Shown one piece after another: positions 1 through 5,835 of a DNA stretch of 5,835 bases (its first letter is position 1; each line of letters starts with the position of its first letter). The DNA is from Hellea balneolensis. GTDB taxonomy: Bacteria > Pseudomonadota > Alphaproteobacteria > Caulobacterales > Maricaulaceae. A model generated the notes under the pieces. The model did not search any database, was not told the origin of the DNA, and was given only the letters and a program-made list of their open reading frames with translations. A program made the position numbers and the translations under genes. The stretch lies in contig QIKS01000249.1 in assembly GCA_003233025.1 (NCBI GenBank), positions 1 through 5,835 on the forward strand, given 5' to 3'.

Positions 1-209
1 AGGACAAGTGTCAGCCCATTGTCCAAAACATATTTGGTATAAGGAATGACAAGCTCGTCGCTTTTCTTGGTGATGGTTTCGACTTTGGTAAAGCCGGACA
101 CCACAGCGCTCTGTGATGTCGATTGCGCGACATTATCACCAGCAGTTTCGCAGGCGGATAATGATAGTACGGCCACAAGTGCAGCGCCTAAATATAATTG
201 AGTTTTCAT
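1..209 (-). CDS. M16 family zinc peptidase-like lipoprotein, N-terminal fragment
   Basis: Only the first 69 codons plus two bases are present; the gene runs off the left edge. Reading starts at ATG 209-207. The protein opens with a lipoprotein signal peptide: Lys2, a hydrophobic stretch at about residues 5-17, and a lipobox LSAC with the modified cysteine at residue 20. Residue 21 is Glu rather than Asp, which would favour outer-membrane sorting if E. coli-like rules apply. After a Ser/Thr/Ala-rich linker (about 21-40) comes YTKYVLDNGLTLVL at residues 57-70, which matches the opening beta strand of M16 peptidases (insulinase / mitochondrial processing peptidase family, usually K-x-x-L-x-N-G-L). 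The catalytic HxxEH motif would lie beyond the edge, so activity cannot be judged; inactive M16 paralogues exist. The family assignment rests on this one short motif and the secretion signal. An AGGGAG ribosome binding site six bases upstream supports the start. Confidence 0.78.
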   Translation of the reverse strand, partial: MKTQLYLGAALVAVLSLSACETAGDNVAQSTSQSAVVSGFTKVETITKKSDELVIPYTKYVLDNGLTLV

Positions 210-215
210 TGATGT

Positions 216-221
216 CTCCCT
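216..221 (-). promoter_or_regulatory. Ribosome binding site of the M16-like lipoprotein gene
   Basis: Read on the minus strand this is AGGGAG, six bases before the ATG at 209. It is a strong Shine-Dalgarno match at good spacing and fixes the start of the lipoprotein. Confidence 0.75.
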
Positions 222-233
222 AGGTTTTATTGA

Positions 234-250
234 ATAACAATAAGTGTTAT
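234..250. repeat. 17-base inverted repeat overlapping the candidate -10 element
   Basis: ATAACA (234-239) and TGTTAT (245-250) are perfect 6-base inverted arms around a 5-base spacer. The repeat overlaps the possible -10 element of the lipoprotein gene. Its centre is about 30 bases, or three helical turns, from the centre of the palindrome at 265-280. Short AT-rich arms like these can arise by chance. Confidence 0.3.
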
Positions 251-264
251 CATGGATAAGTAAA
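237..264 (-). promoter_or_regulatory. Possible sigma-70-type promoter for the lipoprotein gene
   Basis: On the minus strand TTTACT (264-259) and TATTGT (242-237) are 16 bases apart, each matching four of six consensus positions. Transcription would start near 230, giving a leader of about 20 bases. The match is weak and AT-rich sequence yields such matches by chance. Its position is sensible: it lies in the only non-coding gap on this side of the window, between the comEC stop and the lipoprotein start. Confidence 0.3.
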
Positions 265-280
265 ATTACAAACTTGTAAT
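265..280. repeat. Perfect 16-base palindrome, operator-like
   Basis: ATTACAAACTTGTAAT consists of two perfect 7-base arms (265-271 and 274-280) around a two-base centre. It sits directly upstream of the candidate -35 element of the lipoprotein gene, where a dimeric transcription factor could bind. I cannot assign it to a regulator. It has no T-tract or GC-rich stem, so a terminator role is unlikely. Confidence 0.45.
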
Positions 281-292
281 AATCGCGAACAT

Positions 293-313
293 TTACCCGC
301 CCCAAGGGCGTAA
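293..313 (-). terminator. Small GC-rich hairpin at the comEC stop codon, weak terminator candidate
   Basis: In the comEC transcript CGCCC and GGGCG pair around a TTG loop. With a two-base GG bulge, the flanking TTA and TAA extend the stem over the stop codon. No run of U residues follows, so this is not a classical intrinsic terminator. It could stabilise the 3' end or assist factor-dependent termination. The sequence also encodes the last residues (Arg-Pro-Trp-Gly-Gly), so it may be only a coding coincidence. Confidence 0.2.
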
Positions 314-2434
314 TTTGCGCGCTTTCGGGTTTGCTCGCCTTATGGTCAATCCGGATGCTGTCACCCGAATATCTCTGGCTCCATGTGTTTGTAAATCTTC
401 CATGTCCAGCAACAAAGCCGCACATAAATGCCGCGTCCTCGGCCCTGCTTTGCGTTCGCTGGTCAAGACAACCAGATCAGAATCCATACATGCCTGCACA
501 ACCCCCTCCGGGCTGTGAATAACACTGATCGTTTTGCCCTTAAGATCTATCCGGCAGCCGACCATATCGCACAGGGCGCTGGTATCGAAATAACTCGAAA
601 CTTCGGCGTTGGTCAGCCCGGCCTGCTCCATAAACCGTGCCCGGCCAAATCCGTCGCCGCGCTTGCGGTCAACTTGCAAGACATGCGCCGTGTCCGCGTG
701 CCAAAATGCAATACGTGCTTTTTGCGAAATACGCATATCAGGCGGTTTTATGGATATCCATATCACCAAGGTGGCAAATAACACCCCTATGCCCGCCAAC
801 CGGATCCGCTTTGGCCCCAGACATACCCAAATCAGCCCCAGCCCGTAAAGGGCAACAACCAGCCCATTGGCCGATTTCACATAGGCCAAGGCGCCTTTTT
901 GTGCGCTTATCCAAGTGGCGACGGCCAACACCACATCCAACCCCATGCCCATAATTTTTAACGCATAAATATCCAGCCCCAAAGGAATGAGCAAAACCGC
1001 AATAAATCCGGCGGGCATGACAATGACCGTAAATACGCTCATGGCAGCGATATTGGCAAAAAACCCGTAGCGGGCAATGCGGTGAAAATGCAAAGCGGCA
1101 AAGCCGCCGGTCGCCGCGCCTGCCACCAGGCTGGTCACGGACAGGCCGATAAATCCGCGCTTAAATTTGCTCCGCCAGCCAAAGTCCGGCGAATATGTCC
1201 TGATCAATGTCCATTGGCCATAAACCGCGACCAAAGCCAAGGTGGCCGAAAATGACATCTGAAACCCGGCGCTGAGCAGGCTTTCAGGATGCAGCATCAA
1301 GGTTATCGCCGCCGCCAGCGTGACAGAGCGGATGGACACGGCCCGCCTGTCCATAATCACAGCGCTGAACATGACAATGGCCATAATAAATGCCCGCTGG
1401 GTGGAGATACTGGCCCCCGACAGCACCAAATAAACACAGGCGAGCAAAGCGCCGACACATGCTGCCGGCTTGCGCATATCATAACGCCGCGCCAAAGGGC
1501 CAATGAAGGAAAACAGCATAGCGGATATAAAAAACACGCCCCCGGCCAACAATCCCATATGCAGGCCCGAAATCGCCAGTAAATGCGCCAGGCCGGCATC
1601 ACGCAAAGCTTGTGCCTGGGCGTTTGGAATGGCGCTGCGGTCTCCGGTTAACAAGGCGGCTTGTAGCCCAGACGTTCGCGGCGGGGCGCGGGCCTGAATG
1701 TGGCGTGATAATGCATATCGCGCCAAAACGATTTGCCGGCGTATTTTTTCGCCGACGGAAAATTGGTCATGTTCGATAATCACCGGCTTTGACACAGCAA
1801 AACCGTAGCCACCAATTTGGCGGAAGAAAGACGCCCGGGCGCTGTCATACCCGCCAACAATCGCCGGGCCGGGCGGCGCACTGACCATGGCGTTAATTCT
1901 AATCATGTCTCCAGGGCGAACATCATGAGGTTTAGAGCGTATGCGTATGATTTTAGGAGTTTTTTCCGCACTTAACCCTTGAACATTATCCACACGGATA
2001 TAAAAGTTTCGAAATGTCTTTGATTGCTGCGCCCGCTCTACCCAGCCGGTGATTTGGTAAAATTTCTGCTCTTGGGGCAAAATCGGTGCGGCGGTTGAAT
2101 ATGTATGCAAAATGGCCCTGGAAAACCCAAGCACGCCAAGAAATACCAATATCAGCATATCAAAGCCGGTTATATGGTTTCGTATGACGACAAGCGCGAT
2201 AAATAACACGGCCAACAGGCCAAGGGCGGCAAACATCCCTGGTTCATGGGGCCATGAAAAATAGGCGATAATACCGCAGCCAAAGGCGATGACACCCCAT
2301 TCAAACCTTGCCGCTAAAATGTCAGTTTTAAAGAAGGAGACGCACGTAGCGGCAATATGGGAGAATATCCTGCCCCCAGGCTTGATTGCTCTATTATTCT
2401 CCCCCGTAACTATGGTATGAGCCTCCAAACACAT
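293..2434 (-). CDS. comEC: ComEC/Rec2 family DNA-uptake channel protein, alphaproteobacterial type
   Basis: This 713-residue inner-membrane protein belongs to the ComEC/Rec2 family, whose characterised members carry single-stranded DNA across the cytoplasmic membrane during natural transformation. Hydrophobic segments lie near residues 46-60, 68-110 (two), and then about nine from 283 to 562. A soluble OB-like region (DUF4131) spans about 125-220 and ends in GGYDSARASFFRQIGGYGFA. The Competence-domain signature is clear: TGDR at 263-266 and HLLAISGLHM at 284-293. The C-terminus (about 570-713) lacks the metal-binding HxHxDH motif of the nuclease domain found in Bacillus ComEC. It instead has Cys622, Cys627 (CDMVGC), Cys649 and Cys671, as I recall from other alphaproteobacterial members. 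The start is uncertain: ATG 2434 has no ribosome binding site and lies ten bases from gltX, but an in-frame TGA lies just upstream. The only alternatives before the first membrane segment are a TTG at 2428 or a non-standard codon. Whether the host is transformable is unknown. Confidence 0.92.
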   Translation of the reverse strand: MCLEAHTIVTGENNRAIKPGGRIFSHIAATCVSFFKTDILAARFEWGVIAFGCGIIAYFSWPHEPGMFAALGLLAVLFIALVVIRNHITGFDMLILVFLGVLGFSRAILHTYSTAAPILPQEQKFYQITGWVERAQQSKTFRNFYIRVDNVQGLSAEKTPKIIRIRSKPHDVRPGDMIRINAMVSAPPGPAIVGGYDSARASFFRQIGGYGFAVSKPVIIEHDQFSVGEKIRRQIVLARYALSRHIQARAPPRTSGLQAALLTGDRSAIPNAQAQALRDAGLAHLLAISGLHMGLLAGGVFFISAMLFSFIGPLARRYDMRKPAACVGALLACVYLVLSGASISTQRAFIMAIVMFSAVIMDRRAVSIRSVTLAAAITLMLHPESLLSAGFQMSFSATLALVAVYGQWTLIRTYSPDFGWRSKFKRGFIGLSVTSLVAGAATGGFAALHFHRIARYGFFANIAAMSVFTVIVMPAGFIAVLLIPLGLDIYALKIMGMGLDVVLAVATWISAQKGALAYVKSANGLVVALYGLGLIWVCLGPKRIRLAGIGVLFATLVIWISIKPPDMRISQKARIAFWHADTAHVLQVDRKRGDGFGRARFMEQAGLTNAEVSSYFDTSALCDMVGCRIDLKGKTISVIHSPEGVVQACMDSDLVVLTSERKAGPRTRHLCAALLLDMEDLQTHGARDIRVTASGLTIRRANPKARKLRPWGG
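2386..2416 (+). promoter_or_regulatory. Possible weak promoter for gltX-gltA, inside the 5' end of comEC
   Basis: TTGCTC (2386-2391) and TATGGT (2411-2416) are 19 bases apart, a suboptimal spacing, with partial consensus matches. An alternative upstream box is TTGATT at 2382-2387. Since comEC seems to begin at 2434, the rightward promoter must lie within comEC coding sequence. This is the best match I see, but it is weak. Confidence 0.2.
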
Positions 2435-2438
2435 TAGG
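2434..2438 (+). promoter_or_regulatory. Ribosome binding site of gltX
   Basis: TTAGG lies six bases before the gltX ATG at 2445. It is a modest Shine-Dalgarno match. It overlaps the complement of the annotated comEC start codon, so both genes' initiation signals are packed together. Confidence 0.5.
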
Positions 2439-2444
2439 TATCAC

Positions 2445-3878
2445 ATGCACACTGCTAAAGTCGTAACACGGTTTGCCCCATCCCCAACAGGCTTTTTGCA
2501 CATTGGCGGGGCGCGCACCGCATTGTTTAATTTTTATTTCGCCCGCAAGCACGGCGGTGACTTCCGCTTGCGCATTGAAGACACCGACAAAAAACGCTCG
2601 ACGGCAGAAGCCGCTCAAGCGATTTTGGACGGCATGGACTGGCTGGGCCTGCCCCATGACGGCGAGACCATATATCAAAGTAAAAACCAAAGCGCACATC
2701 AGGAGGCCGCCGAAGAGTTGTTAAAAACCGGCCATGCGTATCGCTGCTATCTCAACTCCGAACAACAAGAGGGCGAGCGCCAGCAATCCCGCGATGAAGG
2801 CCGCGCTTTTCGCTCTCCTTACAGAGACGCCGGCAATTCAGATAACCCGGACGCCCCCTTTGTTGTCCGCTTTAAAGTCCCCGCCGGCGAGACAATTGTT
2901 GTGGACGCTGTCCAAGGCACCATCAAATGGGATAATAAGGATTTCGATGATTTGATCTTGCTGCGCGCAGATGGCTCGCCCGTCTATATGCTGGCCGTGG
3001 TGGTTGACGACCATCATATGGGGGTCACCCATATTATTCGCGGCGACGACCATATGGTCAATGCCGGGCGACAACAATTAATTTACGAAGCCCTGGGATG
3101 GGACGTGCCTGTCTTTGCCCATATCCCCTTAATTTTCGGCCCGGACGGTAAAAAATTGTCCAAGCGCCACGGCGCGCTCGGGGTCGACGCTTATCGGGAC
3201 ATGGGATATTTACCGGCTGGCCTGCGCAATTACTTAACCCGGCTTGGCTGGTCGGACGGCGATATGGAAATATTCACCGATGCCCAAGCCACCGAGAAAT
3301 TTTCTTTGGCAGTCGTCAACAAAGCCCCTGCCCGGCTCGACTTTGAAAAAATGGCGTCGGTCAATGGCCATCATATGAAAATGGCGCCGCAGGGTGACCT
3401 ACTTGGCTATGGCCAGGCTTTTTTTGAAAAGCAAAATAACGGCCCGCTCGACGCCGCCCAAAGCGCACGATTAAAAGCCGCCCTGCCCCATATTATACCG
3501 CGTGCCAAAACTCTGATCGAGCTGGCCGAGCAGGCTTTGTTCGTCACCCGCAAGCGGCCCGTTGAAATTACGGGCAAGACAAAAAAATCACTTAAAAGTG
3601 ATGCCAAAGCCCGGCTTGAGGATTTGCAAATTCTGCTGGGTGGTGTAGAACAAGCCCAGTGGCAACAAGACGGTCTTTTGGCAATACTCACCAAATACAC
3701 TCAGGACAACCATATCGGGTTTGGAAAAATCGGCGCGCCATTACGGGCATGTCTCACAGGGGGAGCGCCCTCACCAGATTTGGCTTTGGTATTGGCATTG
3801 TTGGGCAGGGACGAAGCTTTGGGGCGAATTGAAGATTGTCTGAAATTATATTATAACCGCCGTGAACAAGGCGAATGA
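2445..3878 (+). CDS. gltX: Glutamyl-tRNA synthetase
   Basis: This 477-residue cytoplasmic class I aminoacyl-tRNA synthetase attaches glutamate to tRNA(Glu) using ATP. Class I signatures are both present: [13 protein letters not shown] at residues 10-22, containing the HIGH-type motif HIGG (19-22), and KLSKR (237-241), the KMSKS equivalent. Other family landmarks are [24 protein letters not shown] and, near the C-terminus, the anticodon-binding region with [13 protein letters not shown]. Length is normal and both ends are complete. The zinc-binding cysteines of the E. coli enzyme are not conserved: YRCYL keeps Cys101, residue 103 is Leu, and I see no later Cys/His pair. Many alphaproteobacteria carry two GltX paralogues and make Gln-tRNA through GatCAB; I cannot tell from the sequence whether this copy also charges tRNA(Gln). 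It is the first gene of a tight gltX-gltA unit. Confidence 0.97.
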   Translation: MHTAKVVTRFAPSPTGFLHIGGARTALFNFYFARKHGGDFRLRIEDTDKKRSTAEAAQAILDGMDWLGLPHDGETIYQSKNQSAHQEAAEELLKTGHAYRCYLNSEQQEGERQQSRDEGRAFRSPYRDAGNSDNPDAPFVVRFKVPAGETIVVDAVQGTIKWDNKDFDDLILLRADGSPVYMLAVVVDDHHMGVTHIIRGDDHMVNAGRQQLIYEALGWDVPVFAHIPLIFGPDGKKLSKRHGALGVDAYRDMGYLPAGLRNYLTRLGWSDGDMEIFTDAQATEKFSLAVVNKAPARLDFEKMASVNGHHMKMAPQGDLLGYGQAFFEKQNNGPLDAAQSARLKAALPHIIPRAKTLIELAEQALFVTRKRPVEITGKTKKSLKSDAKARLEDLQILLGGVEQAQWQQDGLLAILTKYTQDNHIGFGKIGAPLRACLTGGAPSPDLALVLALLGRDEALGRIEDCLKLYYNRREQGE

Positions 3879-3880
3879 GG
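3877..3880 (+). promoter_or_regulatory. Ribosome binding site of gltA overlapping the gltX stop
   Basis: GAGG lies five bases before ATG 3886 and shares two bases with the gltX TGA (3876-3878). It decides the gltA start: the upstream in-frame GTG at 3862 would overlap gltX by 17 bases and has no comparable site. The arrangement suggests translational coupling of the two genes. Confidence 0.7.
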
Positions 3881-3885
3881 AAAAT

Positions 3886-5190
3886 ATGGAAACGAACATA
3901 ACAAACAAAGGTACAGCCACACTTACCGTCGATGGCAAATCCTATGAATTGCCAATTTACGGTGGCACTATCGGCCCCGATACCATTGATGTGCGCGCCC
4001 TTTACAAACAAACCGGCATGTTCACCTTTGACCCTGGCTATACATCAACCGCCAGTACGGAATCGCAAATCACCTTTATCGACGGCGATAAAGGCCAGCT
4101 TCTCTATCGGGGCTATCCCATCGAGCAATTGGCCGAGAAATCAACCTTTTTAGAAACCGCCTATCTTTTGATAAATGGCGAGCTGCCCACCCACGAGCAA
4201 AGCATAGAATTTACGAACACCATCACCAATCACACCATGCTTCATGAGCAAATCGAGCGGTTCTTCCAAGGCTTTCGCCGCGATGCCCATCCTATGGCGA
4301 TGTTGTGCGGCACGGTTGGCGCGTTGTCGGCGTTTTATCACGACTCGCTTAATATCGAAGACAATTCCCAGCGCGACATTTCCATCCACCGCCTCATTGC
4401 AAAAATGCCGACAATCGCTGCCCGCGCCTATAAATACTCCATCGGTCAGCCCCACGTCTTTCCTGACAATTCACTGAGCTATTCGGAAAATTTCCTCAAT
4501 ATGTGCTTTAGTGTCCCGGCGGAGAAATACGAAATTAACCCGATTATCGCCGATGCTATGGACAAAATTTTCATCCTGCATGCCGACCATGAGCAAAACG
4601 CTTCTACCTCAACGGTACGCCTGGCTGGTTCATCTGGCGCCAACCCTTATGCCTGTATTGCCTCTGGCGTTGCTTGTTTGTGGGGGCCGTCCCACGGCGG
4701 CGCCAATGAAGCCTGCTTAAACATGCTCAAAGAAATCGGAACGGTTGACAGAATACCGGAATTTGTTGCCCGGGCGAAAGACCGCAATGATCCGTTCCGT
4801 CTTATGGGCTTTGGTCACCGTGTTTATAAAAACTACGACCCTCGCGCCAAGGTTATGCAAGAAACCACCCACGCCGTGCTGGGCGAGCTTGGTATCAAAG
4901 ATAGCCCTGTGTTGGATATCGCTATGGAGCTTGAAAAAATCGCGCTCAATGACCCTTATTTTATCGACAAAAAACTATACCCAAATGTTGATTTTTATTC
5001 CGGCATTGTCCTCTCTGCCCTTGGTTTCCCAACATCCATGTTCACAGTTCTGTTCGCCATGTCGCGTACCGTTGGCTGGATTTCCCAATGGAATGAGATG
5101 CTCGAAGACAGCTCCCAACGCATAGGCCGCCCCCGCCAGCTCTATACAGGTGCAGGTTTGCGCGACTATACGCCTATGGATAAACGTTAG
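3886..5190 (+). CDS. gltA: Type II citrate synthase
   Basis: This 434-residue enzyme condenses acetyl-CoA with oxaloacetate to citrate, the entry step of the TCA cycle. It is complete and close in length to E. coli GltA (427). The catalytic triad is visible: His270 in [10 protein letters not shown], His311 in [14 protein letters not shown] and Asp369 in YPNVDFYSG. The hallmark blocks [12 protein letters not shown] (about 46-57), [15 protein letters not shown] (231-245) and RPRQLYTG near the C-terminus place it in the hexameric, Gram-negative GltA group. The N-terminal beta-rich extension typical of that group is present (THN-like segment, residues about 10-45). The residue matching the NADH-site Cys206 of E. 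coli is Ala212, so NADH inhibition may differ. Seven bases separate it from gltX, indicating co-transcription. I start it at ATG 3886 rather than GTG 3862 because of the ribosome binding site. Its stop overlaps that of the convergent lpxB. Confidence 0.97.
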   Translation: METNITNKGTATLTVDGKSYELPIYGGTIGPDTIDVRALYKQTGMFTFDPGYTSTASTESQITFIDGDKGQLLYRGYPIEQLAEKSTFLETAYLLINGELPTHEQSIEFTNTITNHTMLHEQIERFFQGFRRDAHPMAMLCGTVGALSAFYHDSLNIEDNSQRDISIHRLIAKMPTIAARAYKYSIGQPHVFPDNSLSYSENFLNMCFSVPAEKYEINPIIADAMDKIFILHADHEQNASTSTVRLAGSSGANPYACIASGVACLWGPSHGGANEACLNMLKEIGTVDRIPEFVARAKDRNDPFRLMGFGHRVYKNYDPRAKVMQETTHAVLGELGIKDSPVLDIAMELEKIALNDPYFIDKKLYPNVDFYSGIVLSALGFPTSMFTVLFAMSRTVGWISQWNEMLEDSSQRIGRPRQLYTGAGLRDYTPMDKR

Positions 5191-5835
5191 GGCCTGTCGC
5201 CGTTTAGAATAGACAATATTGCTCTCGCGGCGCGCACGCTGGACAAGCCGCCTGCTTTATCAGCGCCGCTTTCACGCATTGTTTTCGTCGCGTCCAAAAG
5301 TGCTTTTTTGGCCGCTTTTGCTTTCGGCTTGGATTGCAGATACCCCAAAGCCGCGCTGGCCAGGTTCTCGCCGCTACATGCCTCTAGCACAAATTCCGGC
5401 ATGAGGGCTTGGTTATTGGCAATATTGACGATGGAAATATAATCAGGCTTGTATAATCTTTTCGCGACAAATGCCGTCAGGGCGTTAAGCTTGTAGCCGA
5501 CAACCGTCGGCACACCGGCGCAAGCCAATTGGGTTGTCACCGTGCCGGAACAAGCAATGGCAGCATTGGCGGCCGCGAAGCAGTCGAGCTTGCGGGCCTC
5601 GCTGAGCAAAATCACATCAGCCAAGCGCGGATCATTCGCCACAGCCGCGTAAACATCCGCTGCAATCGTGTCGGCAACGGGGGTGATGATACGCACACCC
5701 GGCAGGGCTTGGGCGATGATGGATATCGCGTCGGCGAAGGGTTTGGCCAGACGTTGGATTTCCGAAAGCCGGCTGCCAAATAACAAAGCCAAAACCGGCG
5801 CGTCCTTGGCGATTTTATAATCCCGGCGTAAGGCC
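5187..5835 (-). CDS. lpxB: Lipid-A-disaccharide synthase, C-terminal part
   Basis: The last 215 residues and the stop codon are present; the N-terminal half lies beyond the right edge, and the frame stays open to base 5835. LpxB is a peripheral inner-membrane GT-B glycosyltransferase (GT19) joining UDP-2,3-diacylglucosamine and lipid X into the lipid A disaccharide. Recognisable blocks in order are: [12 protein letters not shown] (the LPGSR motif region), [20 protein letters not shown] (the conserved SGT donor-site block, SGTVT at 5549-5535), [20 protein letters not shown] and [10 protein letters not shown]. The tail ending in DRP is slightly Lys/Ala-rich. The Pro of LPGSR is replaced by Phe (codon TTT at 5780-5778). 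In alphaproteobacteria lpxB commonly ends an lpxD-fabZ-lpxA-lpxI-lpxB cluster next to gltA, so the rest of that cluster would be expected to the right. An internal ATG-like start is not proposed; the gene simply continues off the window. Confidence 0.94.
   Translation of the reverse strand, partial: ALRRDYKIAKDAPVLALLFGSRLSEIQRLAKPFADAISIIAQALPGVRIITPVADTIAADVYAAVANDPRLADVILLSEARKLDCFAAANAAIACSGTVTTQLACAGVPTVVGYKLNALTAFVAKRLYKPDYISIVNIANNQALMPEFVLEACSGENLASAALGYLQSKPKAKAAKKALLDATKTMRESGADKAGGLSSVRAARAILSILNGDRP

Noticed and set aside
210..292. Possible SOS (LexA) box near GTTC at 287-290, read on the minus strand
   Set aside because: The alphaproteobacterial GTTC-N7-GTTC pattern is not completed; only one half is present.
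428..781. 117-codon open frame on the plus strand, opposite the 3' part of comEC
   Set aside because: It has low-complexity, non-domain-like sequence, no ribosome binding site I could see, and lies wholly antisense to a clearly conserved gene.
1289..1582. 97-codon plus-strand frame opposite the Competence domain of comEC
   Set aside because: The His/Gln/Arg-rich translation is typical of an antisense shadow of a membrane protein; no initiation signal or recognisable motif.
2394..2699. 101-codon minus-strand frame spanning the comEC/gltX start region, considered as an upstream small gene
   Set aside because: It is antisense to the conserved HIGH-motif region of gltX and overlaps the comEC start in another frame, with no recognisable domain.
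3862..3885. Earlier in-frame GTG start for gltA adding eight residues
   Set aside because: It would overlap gltX by 17 bases without a good ribosome binding site, while ATG 3886 has GAGG at five bases spacing and fits the usual N-terminus.
4745..5125. 126-codon plus-strand frame within gltA in another frame
   Set aside because: It overlaps the catalytic half of citrate synthase in a different frame, and its composition mirrors the gltA codons.
5293..5312. A/T-rich inverted repeat CAAAAG/CTTTTT followed by T residues, considered as a gltA terminator
   Set aside because: The stem is short and almost entirely A-T, and it encodes Lys/Ala codons of LpxB; it is unlikely to terminate transcription.
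5529..5783. 84-codon plus-strand frame opposite lpxB
   Set aside because: Antisense to conserved LpxB motifs; no family resemblance or ribosome binding site seen.
1..5835. Search for mobile elements, CRISPR arrays, tRNA or rRNA genes and defence or toxin modules
   Set aside because: No direct repeat arrays, transposase-like proteins, tRNA-like cloverleaf or unexplained gene-sized stretches were found; nearly all bases fall in five housekeeping genes.

Overview
This window looks like ordinary chromosomal core sequence from an alphaproteobacterium of moderate GC content. That assignment rests on three things. The gene neighbourhood comEC / gltX / gltA / lpxB is, from what I know of the group, a recurrent alphaproteobacterial arrangement. 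The ComEC protein has the alphaproteobacterial type of C-terminus, with a Cys-containing domain in place of a metallo-beta-lactamase nuclease. The GltX and GltA sequences resemble alphaproteobacterial versions. I cannot name a genus.

Layout from left to right. At 1-209 (minus) is the 5' end of a lipoprotein that appears to be an M16 (insulinase/processing-protease) peptidase; the rest lies off the left edge. An 83-base AT-rich gap (210-292) carries its ribosome binding site, a possible promoter and two short inverted repeats. At 293-2434 (minus) is a full-length ComEC/Rec2 family membrane protein. Ten bases separate its annotated start from that of gltX (2445-3878, plus), which encodes glutamyl-tRNA synthetase. 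Seven bases after gltX comes gltA (3886-5190, plus), type II citrate synthase, whose ribosome binding site overlaps the gltX stop codon. The gltA stop overlaps by four bases the stop of a convergent gene, lpxB (minus, 5187 to beyond 5835), encoding lipid-A-disaccharide synthase, cut by the right edge.

Transcription therefore runs in three units: gltX-gltA rightward, comEC leftward (perhaps reading toward the M16 gene, which seems to have its own promoter), and lpxB leftward into gltA. The genes do unrelated housekeeping jobs: tRNA charging, TCA cycle entry, DNA uptake, lipid A synthesis and envelope proteolysis. They appear to be neighbours by conserved gene order rather than by a shared pathway.

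I found no mobile element, RNA gene, CRISPR array or defence system, and nothing that looks like an undescribed system. The points worth a second look are small: tight or overlapping gene boundaries, two inverted repeats ahead of the lipoprotein gene, a Phe in the normally Pro-containing LPGSR motif of LpxB, and the absence of lexA next to comEC.
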